Assembly: GCA_002049455.2 (NCBI GenBank)
Contig: KV919094.1
Location: 1-64,000, forward strand
Direction of reading: 5' to 3'
Length of the DNA: 64,000 nucleotides
From: Porphyra umbilicalis
Taxonomy: Eukaryota; Rhodophyta; Bangiophyceae; Bangiales; Bangiaceae
Below the pieces are notes generated by a model. The model saw only the letters and a list, made by a program, of their open reading frames with translations. It had not been told where the DNA came from and did not search any database. The translations under genes were made by a program, and so were the position numbers. This document shows positions 44,313-55,540 of this stretch, one piece after another; position 1 is the stretch's first letter, and every line of letters begins with the position of its first letter.

Positions 44313-45266
44313 AATCGATGATTCGGGAAAAAAAGAACAGATCGACAGGATATCGAATTGAGAGTCGAAAAGTCGGGGCAACCGATTTCTCGTTTACGAA
44401 GGTATTGTGTGTGGCCGGTGCTCATAATTGACACCACTTCTGAGTCAGAACACCAACTGAGTCCTCATCGGTCACTTCAGAGCTGGTGGCTCGCCGAGCT
44501 GACGCTTGGCACACACTCTTGGCTGTTCCTCATTCGGGCGAGGATAACGCGCTTGGGCCGAAAAGCTGTGGGTTGGTCCCGTCGGGCACCCGCGTACAGA
44601 CACACAGGTGCAGCATTGCCTTTGAACTCCTACACCCCTGCTCGTCTCCGACTGCGGCTCCCTCTACTACCCCACGACGTTCTTGAAGCGCACCACGGGT
44701 TCATGTCTGAAACCAGACGACTTCCACCCAATGTCTTTGTGCGACAGACCCGCTCCGCTGCCACCATCCGCTGCGCCCGCGTCGTCAGCCATGAGGGATA
44801 GCAGCCCCCCCATCCGCTGCCTCCTCTCGGTGCGCCGCACACGCCCTCTACCCGAACGCCGGAGCTGCATCAGCCGGCTACGCAGGCATCGGCGGTCAGC
44901 TACCGCCACTGTAGCGCGGCGTGGCGCCCCCCCCCAGGGGAGACCGCCCATGCGCCGAACGACCCCAACCTGCTTGACATGACCATTACGACTGACGCCT
45001 GTGGGGCGCGCGCGCGTCGGCCGCAGCCGGCACAAGGGCAGACCGAAGAAGCTCGCCCGCCAACCCGCCTGGGCGTGGAACGCGGATGACCCAGAAAAAG
45101 TGAAGTAGTCCTTGGTTAATGATAGCGCAGGCGTGATGGCGTGTGTGTCAAACCATGTGCTCGAAAAGACAAAAACAAGCGGTTGCGCATGGGTGCACGC
45201 CGGGGTGGATGAGCAAAGGCTGCATTTTTGTACACGTGACATCGACGAGTGAACCTCCCAGTGACG
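44313..45266. other. Intergenic
   Basis: Overlapping ORFs occur on both strands at 44.36-45.0 kb without recognisable domains. Nothing supportable. Confidence 0.4.
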
Positions 45267-45272
45267 AAAAAA
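45267..45272 (-). terminator. Pol III terminator of tRNA-Asp
   Basis: A run of six T on the minus strand lies ten bases past the tRNA 3' end. Confidence 0.8.
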
Positions 45273-45281
45273 CACAGAGGT

Positions 45282-45381
45282 CTCTCCCACCGGGAATTGA
45301 ACCCGGGTCTCCCGCGTGACAGGCGGGCATACTGAATGTTCCGCTCGATTCCGAGCTGTAAGACCACTATACTATGGAAGA
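45282..45381 (-). tRNA. tRNA-Asp (GTC) with 28-nt insertion in the D-loop
   Basis: The acceptor stem TCTTCCA/TGGGAGA pairs fully with one G-U, followed by discriminator G. The D stem is GTAT/GTAT. The anticodon stem CCCGC/GCGGG encloses CTGTCAC with anticodon GTC. The T arm CCGGGTTCAATTCCCGG is canonical. Between D-loop bases AGTGGTC and AGTAT lie 28 extra bases (45334-45361) that form their own hairpin, GCTCG-GAAT-CGAGC. Without them the molecule is a normal 72-base tRNA-Asp. The canonical intron site (37/38) is empty and CCA is not encoded. Eukaryotic nuclear tRNA introns normally sit at 37/38; ectopic ones are known from a red alga, prasinophytes and nucleomorphs. Confidence 0.9.
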
Positions 45382-46077
45382 GGTGTGGCGACGTGGAAAT
45401 TCAATAGTATTATAGATGGTTTTTGTGAGGACAAGTCGATCGAAGGACCAGTTTTGTACATTAAAAGTATCTAATTATCAATCTGTGGTTCGTCTTCCTC
45501 TTGTTTAGTTGCTTCGCCAAGTGGCCCAGCATGCGAGCGACCAATGGCAGCGCGGCAAGCATTGGCCAGGTCATTGGGATTACCTTGCAAGTACCAGCCT
45601 TTTCGTTTGATATTGGCCTTGCATCATCACGTGGCTCGACCAACCCGTGATCCAACAGGCACAGGATACACTTTCTCCAACTGTGTTGTCGCACCAGGGT
45701 CTGACTCTTCCAAGTATCGATTCAGAAAATGCAATCTGTCTTTTGTTGCTCGGCGAGAGAAACGAGGGGGCGGCTGTCGACGGTATATGCTTGCATGGGA
45801 AGAGTGCTGGAGCGGCTGTCATTAACACACGCTGGGGCGGGGGCTAATGCTGGAACACACCATCACGAACACGAAAATGAAGAAAAGAAAGGAGCGCGAG
45901 GCCAATGGCTGCGGCGAAGGGAGGTGCGTAGGGGGCAAGCGCGGGGAACGGCGGTAATGGCGATGATGCCGATGACAGCAATTGTGGCACGCTTGACGGC
46001 GGTCCACACCGCCGACTCCCGTCGAAGTCAGTTTTATTGTCGCTCGTGTGTATATATATGGGCAGGCCTCTGCGTTA
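45382..46077. other. Intergenic
   Basis: Short ORFs only; nothing supportable seen. Confidence 0.4.
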
Positions 46078-46270
46078 CAGTCTTTCTCCATTCTTGTCGC
46101 TCCCGTTATTGTCCAGGGGGGGCTGGCAGCGACTGCGGTTAACCGGCCTCTACGGTACAATCAACGGCGATCCTGGCTACTGATCGTGGTCTTCTGAACG
46201 AAAAACTAGGGCAACGCGCTGGTCATGCGATCGCTATGTATAGAGGGTGGACAGCATTGGAGAAAGACTG
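46078..46270. mobile_element. 193-bp MITE, family D, copy 2
   Basis: The ends are CAGTCTTTCTCCATTCTTGT and inverted CAGTCTTTCTCCAATGCTGT, each next to TA. The right end shares about 25 bases with the left end of copy 1. Confidence 0.75.
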
Positions 46271-46531
46271 TATGAGGCTGCAGATAAATTCTCAATGAGA
46301 AAGACAGCGAGATCCGCCCAAGAAATACGCGCTGTCGTGGTGTTTTTCTTGCTCACTCAGTGTGAATGTGACAACGCAATGTGATCTTCATTGCTTTTTA
46401 GAGCGTCTCCACCAATGGATCCAAACACCGAAACGCCTAAACGTGGCACAGTTTTGCCAAACAGGCATTGGTGGCTGGGATGCGATCCAAAACTAGGGTG
46501 TGAGGGTCCAAAAATATACCATCCTTACATA

Positions 46532-47243
46532 TTCCCTGGCCTTTAGGACAGGGTGCTCTCAAAGTGTAGTGATGCACACATATACTTAGATCAAGGGACT
46601 TGCTCTCCGTTTCAGAGGTGGCAGTCTGCATTCGTGTCCTCAGGGATCTGAGGGCGTGTCAGTGTTGGAAGGGTCGCGATGACGCTAAAAGCGAATGGAG
46701 TTACGTGGCTGAGAAGGACTGTCCTGCCACAGGGGTCACTGGGCCCGGACGGCGCCTGCCCCCGTGCCCCCTCTACCGCCCCGAGTAGCGCGCGGTGACC
46801 ACGCGCAGCGACTTCCGGGGCTTGACGCGCCCACGATCACCCGCGGACGATCGTGCCTGCGCGCCGTCTTCCGTTGCGGCGGCGTGTCGGCGGTTGCTGA
46901 CGCCATCTAGCGGCACGGTTGCAGGCGCCTCATCACGCGGCGATCAGTCCCACTCGCCCGCCCGTGCGCCGTGTCGGCCGCCCTGCCCGCCGTGCGCAGG
47001 TGCGCTGCGCAGCGGAGTGACGGCCTCGCCCGTGGGCGCCGCGCGACGCCGGCGGGCCGCCGCCGCTGCGGTGGTGGAGGCGGCCCCCCTTTCCCCGACG
47101 CCCCCCCCACCACGGCAACGTGGCTGTACGAGCCCCCGTGCGCGTTCGCGGCCATAGAGCCGGCCGGTGTGCCCGGTGTCAATGCGTCGCCGAGCGCGCC
47201 ACCGCCCTGAAGGCCAGGGTATTGCACGCACGTGCCTGGAATT
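46532..47243. repeat. Interspersed repeat family B, copy 3
   Basis: It starts TTCCCTGGCCTTTAGGACAG and ends GGCCAGGGTATTGCACGCAC then GTGCCTGGAATT. It is close to copy 2 in length and core sequence. Confidence 0.8.
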
Positions 47244-47617
47244 AGAAGGTTGCAACCCTGGTGCAGTCGCGAGTAGACGAGCTCAAGGTGAATAGTACTT
47301 GATAGTAAGAACGAATCGCATTTTTACCACACAGCACTTATTTATTTCCCTCCGTGCATGAGACACTGAACGTCGTCATCGATTGTGAATTTCGGCAGCA
47401 CAGTGGTGTCATTTTTGCGTCTTCATATGTAATTCTTTGTCCATCACCGCGATGAAGGCCCCGTGCATCATGCCCATCCCCGCGCCAGTGCAGCAGATCT
47501 GCACCTGTCTCCATCCTCACTGTCCAGCGATCCCGGTCCTGCACCCAGACCAGTCGTGTGTGCCGATTGCCTTGCTCCCCACTGAGGTCCTTTTGGTGGC
47601 CTTCTTGTGGTGCAGCA
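47244..47617. other. Upstream region of the adenylate kinase
   Basis: No gene is supported. The 5' leader and promoter of the adenylate kinase should lie in the last few hundred bases; no TATA box is evident. Confidence 0.4.
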
Positions 47618-49156
47618 ATGGCGTCTGCTGCTGCGGCTGCGCCGCAGCCACCGTCGGACCTGGTTTCAACGCTGTTGGCGCACGTGTCGACAGACCAGTT
47701 GCGCGATGAGATGCAGCGCCGGTGCGTTTCGAGAAGAGCCCGCCCTTTTCTACGCCTCTTGTTTATTGTTCTTGTTCCGCTTGCGTAGGTTTACTGTGGC
47801 AGCTACACAGCATCCTTTGTTGGGGCCGCTCGCCCGGCACCTCGTCGTTGCGTGAGCCCAGTGCACTCGATGCGGTTGCTTGCGGACTGGTTGATGCTAC
47901 GGCGATGGATGCCGTACGAGATGACTCTGCTGAGCGTTTTGCCCCGATTGAACCGCTGATGGTGGTGTTTGTTCCAGCGGCTCGTACTAACCGCTTGAGT
48001 GTTTTGTTTTGGGACACCATGTTGCTCATGTCAGTCTTGTTTCTTGGGTATCTGTTGTACGGTTGGTAGAGGCATGCTCGCGTCGTCCTTTGGGTCTGAC
48101 GATGCCCCAGCGCATGATGGAAAGAAGCGCATTGTGCTCATTGGTATGTCGCGTTTGCCCTGCGGTCCCTTTTCCATCCTTGGTTTTCCCGCCTCTTTTT
48201 CTTGTTTGGTGAAGCGTATCCTGAAGCTTGCTGCAGGTGTCGTACGTCCCCTGTGGAGGCAGTGGATAACTTACCTCGTCTGACGTTTGTGTTTCTTTTT
48301 GATGGGGCCCTCATTCTTCACGATTGCTTGTCTGGTGGCTGCCTCGTACTGCCTCTGCTGCCCTTGTCACTCCCTACAACGCGCTCGACAACCTTTTTCG
48401 CCACCGGGTGCCCTTTTTGGCCGACCGCGCACTCCCGTGGCCGGCTGTGCATCGCTCCCCCCCCTGTCCCTCCTCCCCGTTGCGCGCTGCGCAGGCCCGC
48501 CCGGCAGCGGCAAGGGCACCCAAGCCCCCCGCCTTGTGAAAAAGTACTGCCTCTGCCACCTGGCCACTGGTGACATGCTCCGCGCGGCCGTCCGCGCGGG
48601 CACCTCCCTCGGCAAGGAGGCCAAAAAGGTCATGGATTCGGGCGGCCTCGTCTCGGACGAAATCGTCGTTGGGTTGATCCAGGAGAACCTCTCCTCCCCC
48701 GCGTGTGCCAAGGGCTTCATCCTCGACGGTTTCCCCCGCACCCTCCCCCAGGCGCGCAAGCTCGACGACATGCTCGCCTCGTCGTCGGCGCCGCCCATTG
48801 ACGCGGCGCTCAACTTTCAAATCGACGACGCGCACCTCGTCAAGCGCATCACGGGGCGGCTCTTCCACCCGCCCAGCGGCCGAAGTTACCACACCGAGTT
48901 CAACCCGCCGGCCAAGGAGATGACCGACGACGTGACGGGGGAGCCGCTCATCCGCCGCTCAGACGACAATGAGGCGACGCTGACCAAGCGGCTCGCCTCC
49001 TTCCGCGCCAGCACCGCGCCGGTGCTCGAGTATTACCGGCAGCGGGGGGTGCTGGCGGCCATTGACGCGGCAGCGGGGATTGAGGACGTGAACGGGGCGG
49101 TGTTTGGGGTCGTTGAACAGGCGACGGCCAAGCACGGCCAGTCAAAGACACCATGA
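47618..49156 (+). CDS. ADK: Adenylate kinase (long form, AK2-like)
   Basis: Exons 47618-47721, 48070-48143 and 48495-49156 join in frame to 279 residues. The P-loop GPPGSGKGT is split by intron 2 after its first [16 protein letters not shown] (AMP site), [10 protein letters not shown] and the long LID with [19 protein letters not shown] and [15 protein letters not shown] follow. The LID is complete and of the eukaryotic AK2 type, lacking zinc-binding cysteines. The enzyme interconverts ATP + AMP and 2 ADP. The N-terminal 55 residues are an Ala-rich start and a helix ([20 protein letters not shown]) of the kind seen in plant and protist enzymes, without an obvious targeting signal. Intron 1 starts GTGCGT and ends TAG; intron 2 starts GTATGT. 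Exon lengths give exact phase. Confidence 0.93.
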
Positions 49157-50015
49157 GCGGCGTCGCGGGGGTGGTGGCGGGGGGGGGGGGGCGGTCACCC
49201 GGGTCGGGCTAGGCGGGGGCGAGCAGAGGCGGCCGGCCGGGGGGCGTGTCGTGACGGGTGGGCGTGTTCCGTGCGGTGACCCTTGGCGGAAACAGTTTTG
49301 TTTTCCCTTGCGTTTGACACAGTTCCTTTCTATCTTTTTTTCTTTTTTTTGTATTGTTGTGGTCTTGCCCGACCCTGGTGGCTGGCGGCCATGGACGAGT
49401 GCCCGCCGCCACGCTCCCTCGCGCCCGCGGGGCGGCCCGCCCTCGCATTTCAGACGCTCTGCCGCGCGCCGCGCCCGCGCCGGCCGACGCGCGTGCGTTG
49501 CCGGCGGCCCCCCGTGCGGCACCCGCCCCACCCGCACACGCGCCCGCGGTGCGGCCACGCGCGTCTGACGCGGGCGCCCGCGGCGGCGGGGCGGCGCTGG
49601 CGACGGCGCCCGCGCGCGCCAGCGGCGACACGAGACGAGCGGCGTCGCGCGCCCCGCCGCGACCGACGCGGCGGCGGTTGGGCGCCCGCCCGTTGGAACG
49701 GCAGGGGCCACGCGGCGGGCAGGACTGCAAAACCCGCTCGGCGGATCCGCCCCGTGCCGCGCCTCGGCCGGCTTGATCCGCCCCCGGGTGGCCACCCGGG
49801 TGCGCCACTGACGACGTGCACGCCGCGGCCCGCGGCGCGTCGCGTCACGTGCCCGTCAGCGAGGGTGCCCCCCCCGTCCCCCCCCTGTCCCCGTCCCCGC
49901 CATACCGCATACCGTGCCACCTCCCCGCCCCCCCCCCCCCCCCCCCCCCGGGAGTCCTCCCCCCCCAGCGGCGTCCCCCCCCCCCCCCCGCCGCGTTTCC
50001 CCCCCCGGCGCGGCC
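49157..50015. other. GC-rich spacer with C22 homopolymer
   Basis: No gene is supported. A run of 22 C lies at 49928-49949, with further C runs up to 49989. The overlapping long ORFs in several frames are compositional. Confidence 0.5.
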
Positions 50016-51599
50016 ATGGCGCCCCCCCCCTCCGGGGTGCCCCTCCCCGTCGCCGCCGCGGCGGCGTTGACGACCGCCATCACCGCCGTGGCGGCCTACC
50101 ACCTCATGGCAGGCGCTCGCCCCCCCCCTCCCCCCCCCTCCCCCCCCCCCCATCACCATCAAGGTCGCCGCCCCGGCGGTGGTGGCCCCCCCCCTCACGC
50201 CCGTCGCCGCCGCCGCCGCCGTCGCTGCCGCCACCGCCGCCGCCGCCGCCGCCGCCTCCCCCGCCGCGACGCCCACCCCCACCGACGGGTGGGTGGTCGG
50301 GGTGGAGCTCGGCGGCACGACGTGCGTGGTGGCCATGGCGCGCCTCTCCGCGCCGACGGCGGTGGTGGACCGCCTCGACGTGCCGACGCGGTCGCCCGCC
50401 GAGACGCTCCCCGTGCTCGCCGTGTGGATCCGCGCGCGCGCGACGGCTGGCGGGAGTACGAGCGGCAACCTCAGCGCCGCCGCCATTGCGAGGGGGGGCG
50501 GCGGGGACGACGACGACGTCGACCTGCCGCTGCGCGCGATTGGCGTTGCGAGTTTCGGGCCGCTCGGCGTCGACGCAGCGTCGCCGGTGTACGGGACGAT
50601 TTTGAATACGCCAAAGGTGGCGTGGCGGGGCGTCGACGTCCTCGCCCCGTTTCGGGGGTTTGGCGTGCCCCTCGGCCTCGACACGGATGTGAATGCGCCG
50701 GCGATGGCGGAGCTGCGCTATGGCGGACATGGGTACGGATGGGGGGGGGGGCGGGGGGGGTGGGGCGGGGGTGGGGGCCGGGGCGGGGGGGAGAAAAGCC
50801 CAGGGGATACGCGCATGCCGCTTGCTGGTGACTGATGTGGGCGGATGGACATGCCGCGCGCCCGAGGGGACTGGCAGCCGCCTAGTCGTGCGGGCGTCGG
50901 CCGACCGCCCGGTGAGCGTGTGCGCTACTGCGAGCACCCGCAACGCATCTGACAACTCCCCCTGCGCTGACGCTTCTGTGACCTTTGCCTGACCCACCGT
51001 TTTGCCCTCCCCCTGCGCCCCCCCCCCGCCCCCCCCCCCACAGGCCGGCGACCAACATTGCCTACATCACCGTCGGCACGGGCATTGGCGTCGGCGCGGT
51101 CGTCAACGGTTCCCCCCTCCACGGCCTCCTCCACCCCGAAGCCGGCCACATCTACGCCCCCCCCGCCCCCGGCGACACGTACGGCGGGTGTTTGACGACG
51201 CACCCCCGCGGCGTCGAGTCGATGGCGTGCGCCCGCGCGCTCGCCGACCGCGTCGGGGGCCCCGCCATGGCCGTTGCCAAACTGGCCGACGTGCCTGACG
51301 ACCACGCCGTGTGGGCGGTGGCCGCGCACTACCTCGGCCACCTGGTGTTGTCCCTCGTCTACATCCTCTCCCCCCACGTCGTCGTGCTGTCGGGCGGCGT
51401 GTCGCAGCGGGCGGGGCTGCTCGAGGGCGTCCAGTCGGCACTCGTCGACGCCAACGCGGGGTACCTCGCCGTGTCGGCGCTGACCGAGGCGGGCGTCGGC
51501 CGCTACGTGGTGCGCTCCCGCTTTGGCAACGCCGCGGGGGTGGTGGGCGCGCTGGAAGTCGGGCGGCGGGCGTTGGACCAGGAGGGGGGGCTGCTGTGA
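50016..51599 (+). CDS. ROK-family sugar kinase (fructokinase-like)
   Basis: The kinase core is exon 50179-50732 plus 51044-51599, giving 369 residues from the ATG at 50179. Splicing restores ELRYGGHG-PATNIAYITVGTG exactly to the spacing of bacterial ScrK/YdhR. Motifs are VGVELGGTTCVVAMA (ATP phosphate-1), IGVASFGPLGVD, YGTILNTPKVAWRGVDV, LDTDVNAPAMAE (catalytic Asp) and GTGIGVGAVVNG. HPEAGH...GGCLTTH follows. ROK zinc sites use His and three Cys/His downstream; here Cys and His are kept, but the last Cys region (usually CLEG) reads GVES. It probably phosphorylates fructose or a related hexose. The ATG at 50016 opens MAPPPSGVPLPVAAAAALTT, a possible membrane anchor, which would join only across a one-base slip in the C runs at 50119-50150. 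The family is mainly bacterial, so ancient transfer is possible. Confidence 0.85.
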
Positions 51600-51671
51600 G
51601 CGGCGGACAGGGTTGGGGGGGGGGGGGGGGCGGGGGAGTGCCTGGTGCCTATGGGAAGGCCGTGAGCGTGA

Positions 51672-51693
51672 GGGGGGGGGGGGGGGGGGGGGG
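51672..51693. repeat. G22 homopolymer
   Basis: Twenty-two consecutive G lie just past the ROK kinase gene; similar C22 and G21 runs lie at 49928-49949 and 56855-56875. Confidence 0.9.
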
Positions 51694-54600
51694 AAGTCCC
51701 TCTGCGACTCGGCGGGGGCGGGGGGGTGTCACCCTACGGCTCGGCAGAGGTGTGGTGGTGGGAATCCTGCGTTCGTCGAGCGTCGGCAGCGGTGGTCAAT
51801 AAACAACCGGCAGTGATACATAGTGCACACGCGTGGCCGGGATATCTTGCACATGCCAGCGTCAATGGCGGGCCGACGGCGCCGCCGTGCCCCGCCGCCG
51901 CCCCGGGCCGGCCGCCGCCGGCCACTTGCGTAGAGGTGCCCCCTGCCTCTGCGCGCCGCGCGCTGTCGCCCATGACCGCTGCCGCCACCGTCACGGCCAC
52001 ACGTCCCGGTGGCACCCAACGGTGCCGCCGCCGCCGCGTCCGCCGCCGCGTCCCCCGCCGCGGACGCGCGAGCGGCGGGTCGGACGGCAGCTGGGTGAGG
52101 CACGGCGGCCGACAGCGACGGTGTCGGCTGGCGACGGCGTCGACGGGTGTTGGCCGACGGCAGCCGGGCTGGAGCTTGGACGCTGCACTTGAAGCGTCGA
52201 TGGGCGAGGGCTCACGTCACACCTTGATAGACGCCGACGTCCCGGACAAGCGAGCTGCTTGTGGGCGGGGTGGCCGCCTCGCCGTCGACTTTGGGAGTGT
52301 TGCTAATGGGTGCGACAGCATTGATACAACGTTGGATGTGCTTCCTTCCGTCCTCGACTCCCTGCCTCAAAACAGGAAAGCAGCGAGGTTGGGGGCAGCA
52401 AAGACCGAGAATCGCTGGCGTCGATCGTCGACCACAGTGCACGTCTGCTGCGCAGCTCTGCACCAATGTCAGACTTGCACAGTCCACTAGGCATGTTCCT
52501 GCTGTTCACGGGTAGGTGGGCCGTTCACGGCGACGCGCAGGGCCGCGACGACCCCGCATCCACAACAGCCTTCACGATGAGAGGGCCCGTTTTTAAAACA
52601 GACAGTGTTCTAGTCAAGATTGGAAAACATATATTGATAGGTCCAAATGCTAAACAATCGACCAATGGGTATGTTTTTTCTACGTGTCTTCTTCAGGACA
52701 CGTGCCCGTGGGCAGCAAGAATCGTACATCTTTCACAACGGCGTTCGATTAATCTGTAGATTCCTAAAGTACCTACAATATTCAATTAGCCGGTTATCGA
52801 ATTGCTGTCTCTGTACTTGGATCTAAGTTATCTGCCTGCGAGACGAAGTGCGAATATAATCATTACTGGGCTCGGGTAAAAAGATACTAATCAACCCCTT
52901 GATTTCAAATCGTATGGGGCGAATTTGATTGATTATGGTCATGGGGCATATTAACCGTGCGACAGACCTGAAGTACACATAAATACCACATAAGTCGTTA
53001 CAAGTCGACGTTACACGACATTAGCCAACTTACTATGCTCAGGTGCAATGCAACATGTGCGGCTTCGGCAGGGTCGCAAGCTGTGTGCCTGCTGACAGAA
53101 GATAGTGCCGACACCGCCGCAGCTGATCAGCAACTAATGGCGAGAAACAACGGTGGGGCTAAACCGGCATGTTATTCTGAGTAGTATGACTCAGGTCTGG
53201 ATTGAGCAGTTGCGCAGACGACGCCGTGGCTTTGATCAAGCGTCCTTCTGCGCTCCAAGCACTTCACGGGTCGTGAAGAAACGCAGAGACGGCCACCGTG
53301 AAGTGGCCACACCTGGCAAACTCGCTCAGATGTACTATGTACCATGCTATGCAGTAACTGTGTACTGATGCCATGGCAACAGTAGCTTTTCTGGAGAGGC
53401 CTCACTTCGTGCGCGCGTCTTGCTCTCCGACGCTCTGTCTCTTCGTTCAGGCACTGTTTTTACACTTCCCTGCGCGCGGAAGCGTCAGACTGCCATGCTT
53501 GTGGCCAGTTTCGCCATCTGTGCTGTGGAAGCGCAGCGTGTGAGTGGAGTAGTGCATGTCCTCAAGCCCGACTGTAAAGCGCCCTGCATGGCCATGTGAT
53601 CTTAACCATTAGCGCTGTGATATAAAATGGTTACAATCATTACAATTACTAAGATTATCATCAAATGATAACTTCTGGCCACATGGGCTGGGGGATGCCG
53701 TTGATGCTGCGGTGAAGGCGAGGGAGGACGCTCTGCAGATGATAGTAACACAAGTCAATAGAAGCCCTTCTCAGGGGCAGGAGGGGCTCATAGCGAAGCT
53801 GCTCCGCCTACCTGAACAGTCCCCCAGTGCGCACCGCACCTCTACCCGGCCTTTAGGCTGACAAGTCTCTTTCGTCTACGACTCCTTTCATCTAACACAA
53901 TCCTCCACATCATGTCTCACCGCCGCCAGCGACGCCCCAGCGTCCCCTCCCCCCTATCAGAAAGAATTTGACTGCTTCGTGCCACATCGTCGCTGCCATG
54001 GCCTCGATGGAAGACAGAACCATCCCCCCCCACGCCCTCAGCGGCCCCCACGCCATACAGCCTGGGAATTCTCCCCTGTCCCACCGCCTTCGGCACTCAG
54101 TAAGTTTCCGCCTGTGTTCCGTAGGGGGCCCAACGAGCCAGAGATAATCGTGCAAGACTCAGATCAGATAAATCGGGCGATGATGGTTGATCCTGATGCA
54201 GAAATTCGAGTGAAAGCTCTCGCTGCCCCAATGGTCTCTATGGTTTTGGCCCATGCGCCTCGATTCCTGAGGAGGGGGGGACCTTCTCAAGCCCGATCGC
54301 GATAGCACGGAGGAGGAGGACGGGTTGCGCGCGGTCGCCACGACGGCGGGACTCAGTTAAATAGCCGTCGGAATAATACTTGCCGGAGAACCACGGACGC
54401 AGTCACCAAATAAGTGTAATCTTCATGATTTCTAGCCATGTACATCTCTTAGAGCTCTGTAAGGCGAGTGCGTCCCCACCGACGACGCCACGGGGGGCTC
54501 ATGGCCTCCTCGATGGGCGAAAGGGTGTTGGCCAATACAATGGTCCGCGCCTGCATGTGCGCAGGGGTGATCGGCGTGGTCAGAGAGGATGGGACCCGTG

Positions 54601-54891
54601 CCTGGGGCTCTCTCGGGAAGCACGTCGGTGTTGCCGACGGCGGCGTCACCGACCGCCGCCACCATGACCGGCTGTTCATTATGTGTCGTTCCTGCGAGCG
54701 GGGTGCGGCTGGTGTCGCTGCGGGTGTGGCGAAGCGGGGGACGCAACCGTCTGGTTTCCTTGTGGCCATTGAGTGGGTATGATGCAGTGGGGAGACGAGT
54801 TTAATGCTGCTGCGCAGAGGTTGTTCATGGTCTTCAAGCATGCAAGTCACCTGTTTGTCGCCGATCAGAGTGCCTACCTCAGCAAGACAAA

Positions 54892-54990
54892 GCGGGTATT
54901 ATTGCTGTCTTCCCAATCTTGGCCGATCGGGTGGAAGTCAAGAGAGGGCAGATCAACTATGGCTTTCCGAATGCTGAAAATCTCACGTGA
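54892..54990 (+). pseudogene. Fragment encoding IAVFPILAD motif, third copy
   Basis: The plus strand reads AGIIAVFPILADRVEVKRG then QINYGFPNAENLT and a stop. The second half lines up with KKGTLLFVNNSNVF of the minus-strand ORF at 58.3 kb, extending the similarity beyond the core motif. Confidence 0.4.
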
Positions 54991-55540
54991 AATTGCCCCT
55001 TATGTGCTGACCTGTCCCTCATGAAGCCTTCTTGAATCATCATTTGGGGTATATCTTCCTCTCTTTTCGTCGTTCTGGACACCATCGTTGAGAGAATCCG
55101 CACACCTGTCCTTTTACATGCTATATCAGCGCGCCGAGAAGCCACTCAACTCCGCAGCTACGTAACGTGGTCGCATACTTGCACGTCGCTTGTGGGACCG
55201 CTTCGCACAGGAATCGGGCATTGGACAGAAGCGGGCGTTTTCTGAGGCAAGCTGTCCTGCTAAGGCATGGTCCGCAAGAAAATTGTCCAACGGTGCCGAT
55301 CAGCGCGAGTCCACGAGGCTGATCCAGGCATTGTGCAGCTGTTTACGGGCCCAGAGGACCCGACCTTGCAGTGCTGACATCGAGGTGCGTGTGTTCATCG
55401 TGCAACTGCGCCATCCTGCCCGGGACTCGTCCACCTTGCCTCTCTCACTTGTGCTGCCCCCACCCTTCGAAGCACCCTCCGGCGCCTACACCGCAACTGT
55501 GCTCCCCACTTTCCCACTCCTCACTCCAACACGCTTCGCA

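Larger units (their letters stand above)
51600..55540. other. Intergenic, no supportable gene
   Basis: G runs of 16 and 22 lie at 51615-51630 and 51672-51693. 52.5-53.8 kb is AT-richer. Apart from the IAVFPILAD fragment at 54.9 kb I see only short or shadow ORFs. Confidence 0.45.

Noticed and set aside
44358..44982. Possible protein-coding gene with ORFs of 147 and 99 residues
   Set aside because: No recognisable domain, and an equally long minus-strand ORF overlaps it.
49142..49808. Minus-strand ORFs of 199-217 residues
   Set aside because: Low-complexity Arg/Ala/Pro only, mutually overlapping.
49283..50605. 440-residue ORF between adenylate kinase and ROK kinase
   Set aside because: It runs through homopolymers and overlaps the ROK kinase in a different frame; no domain.
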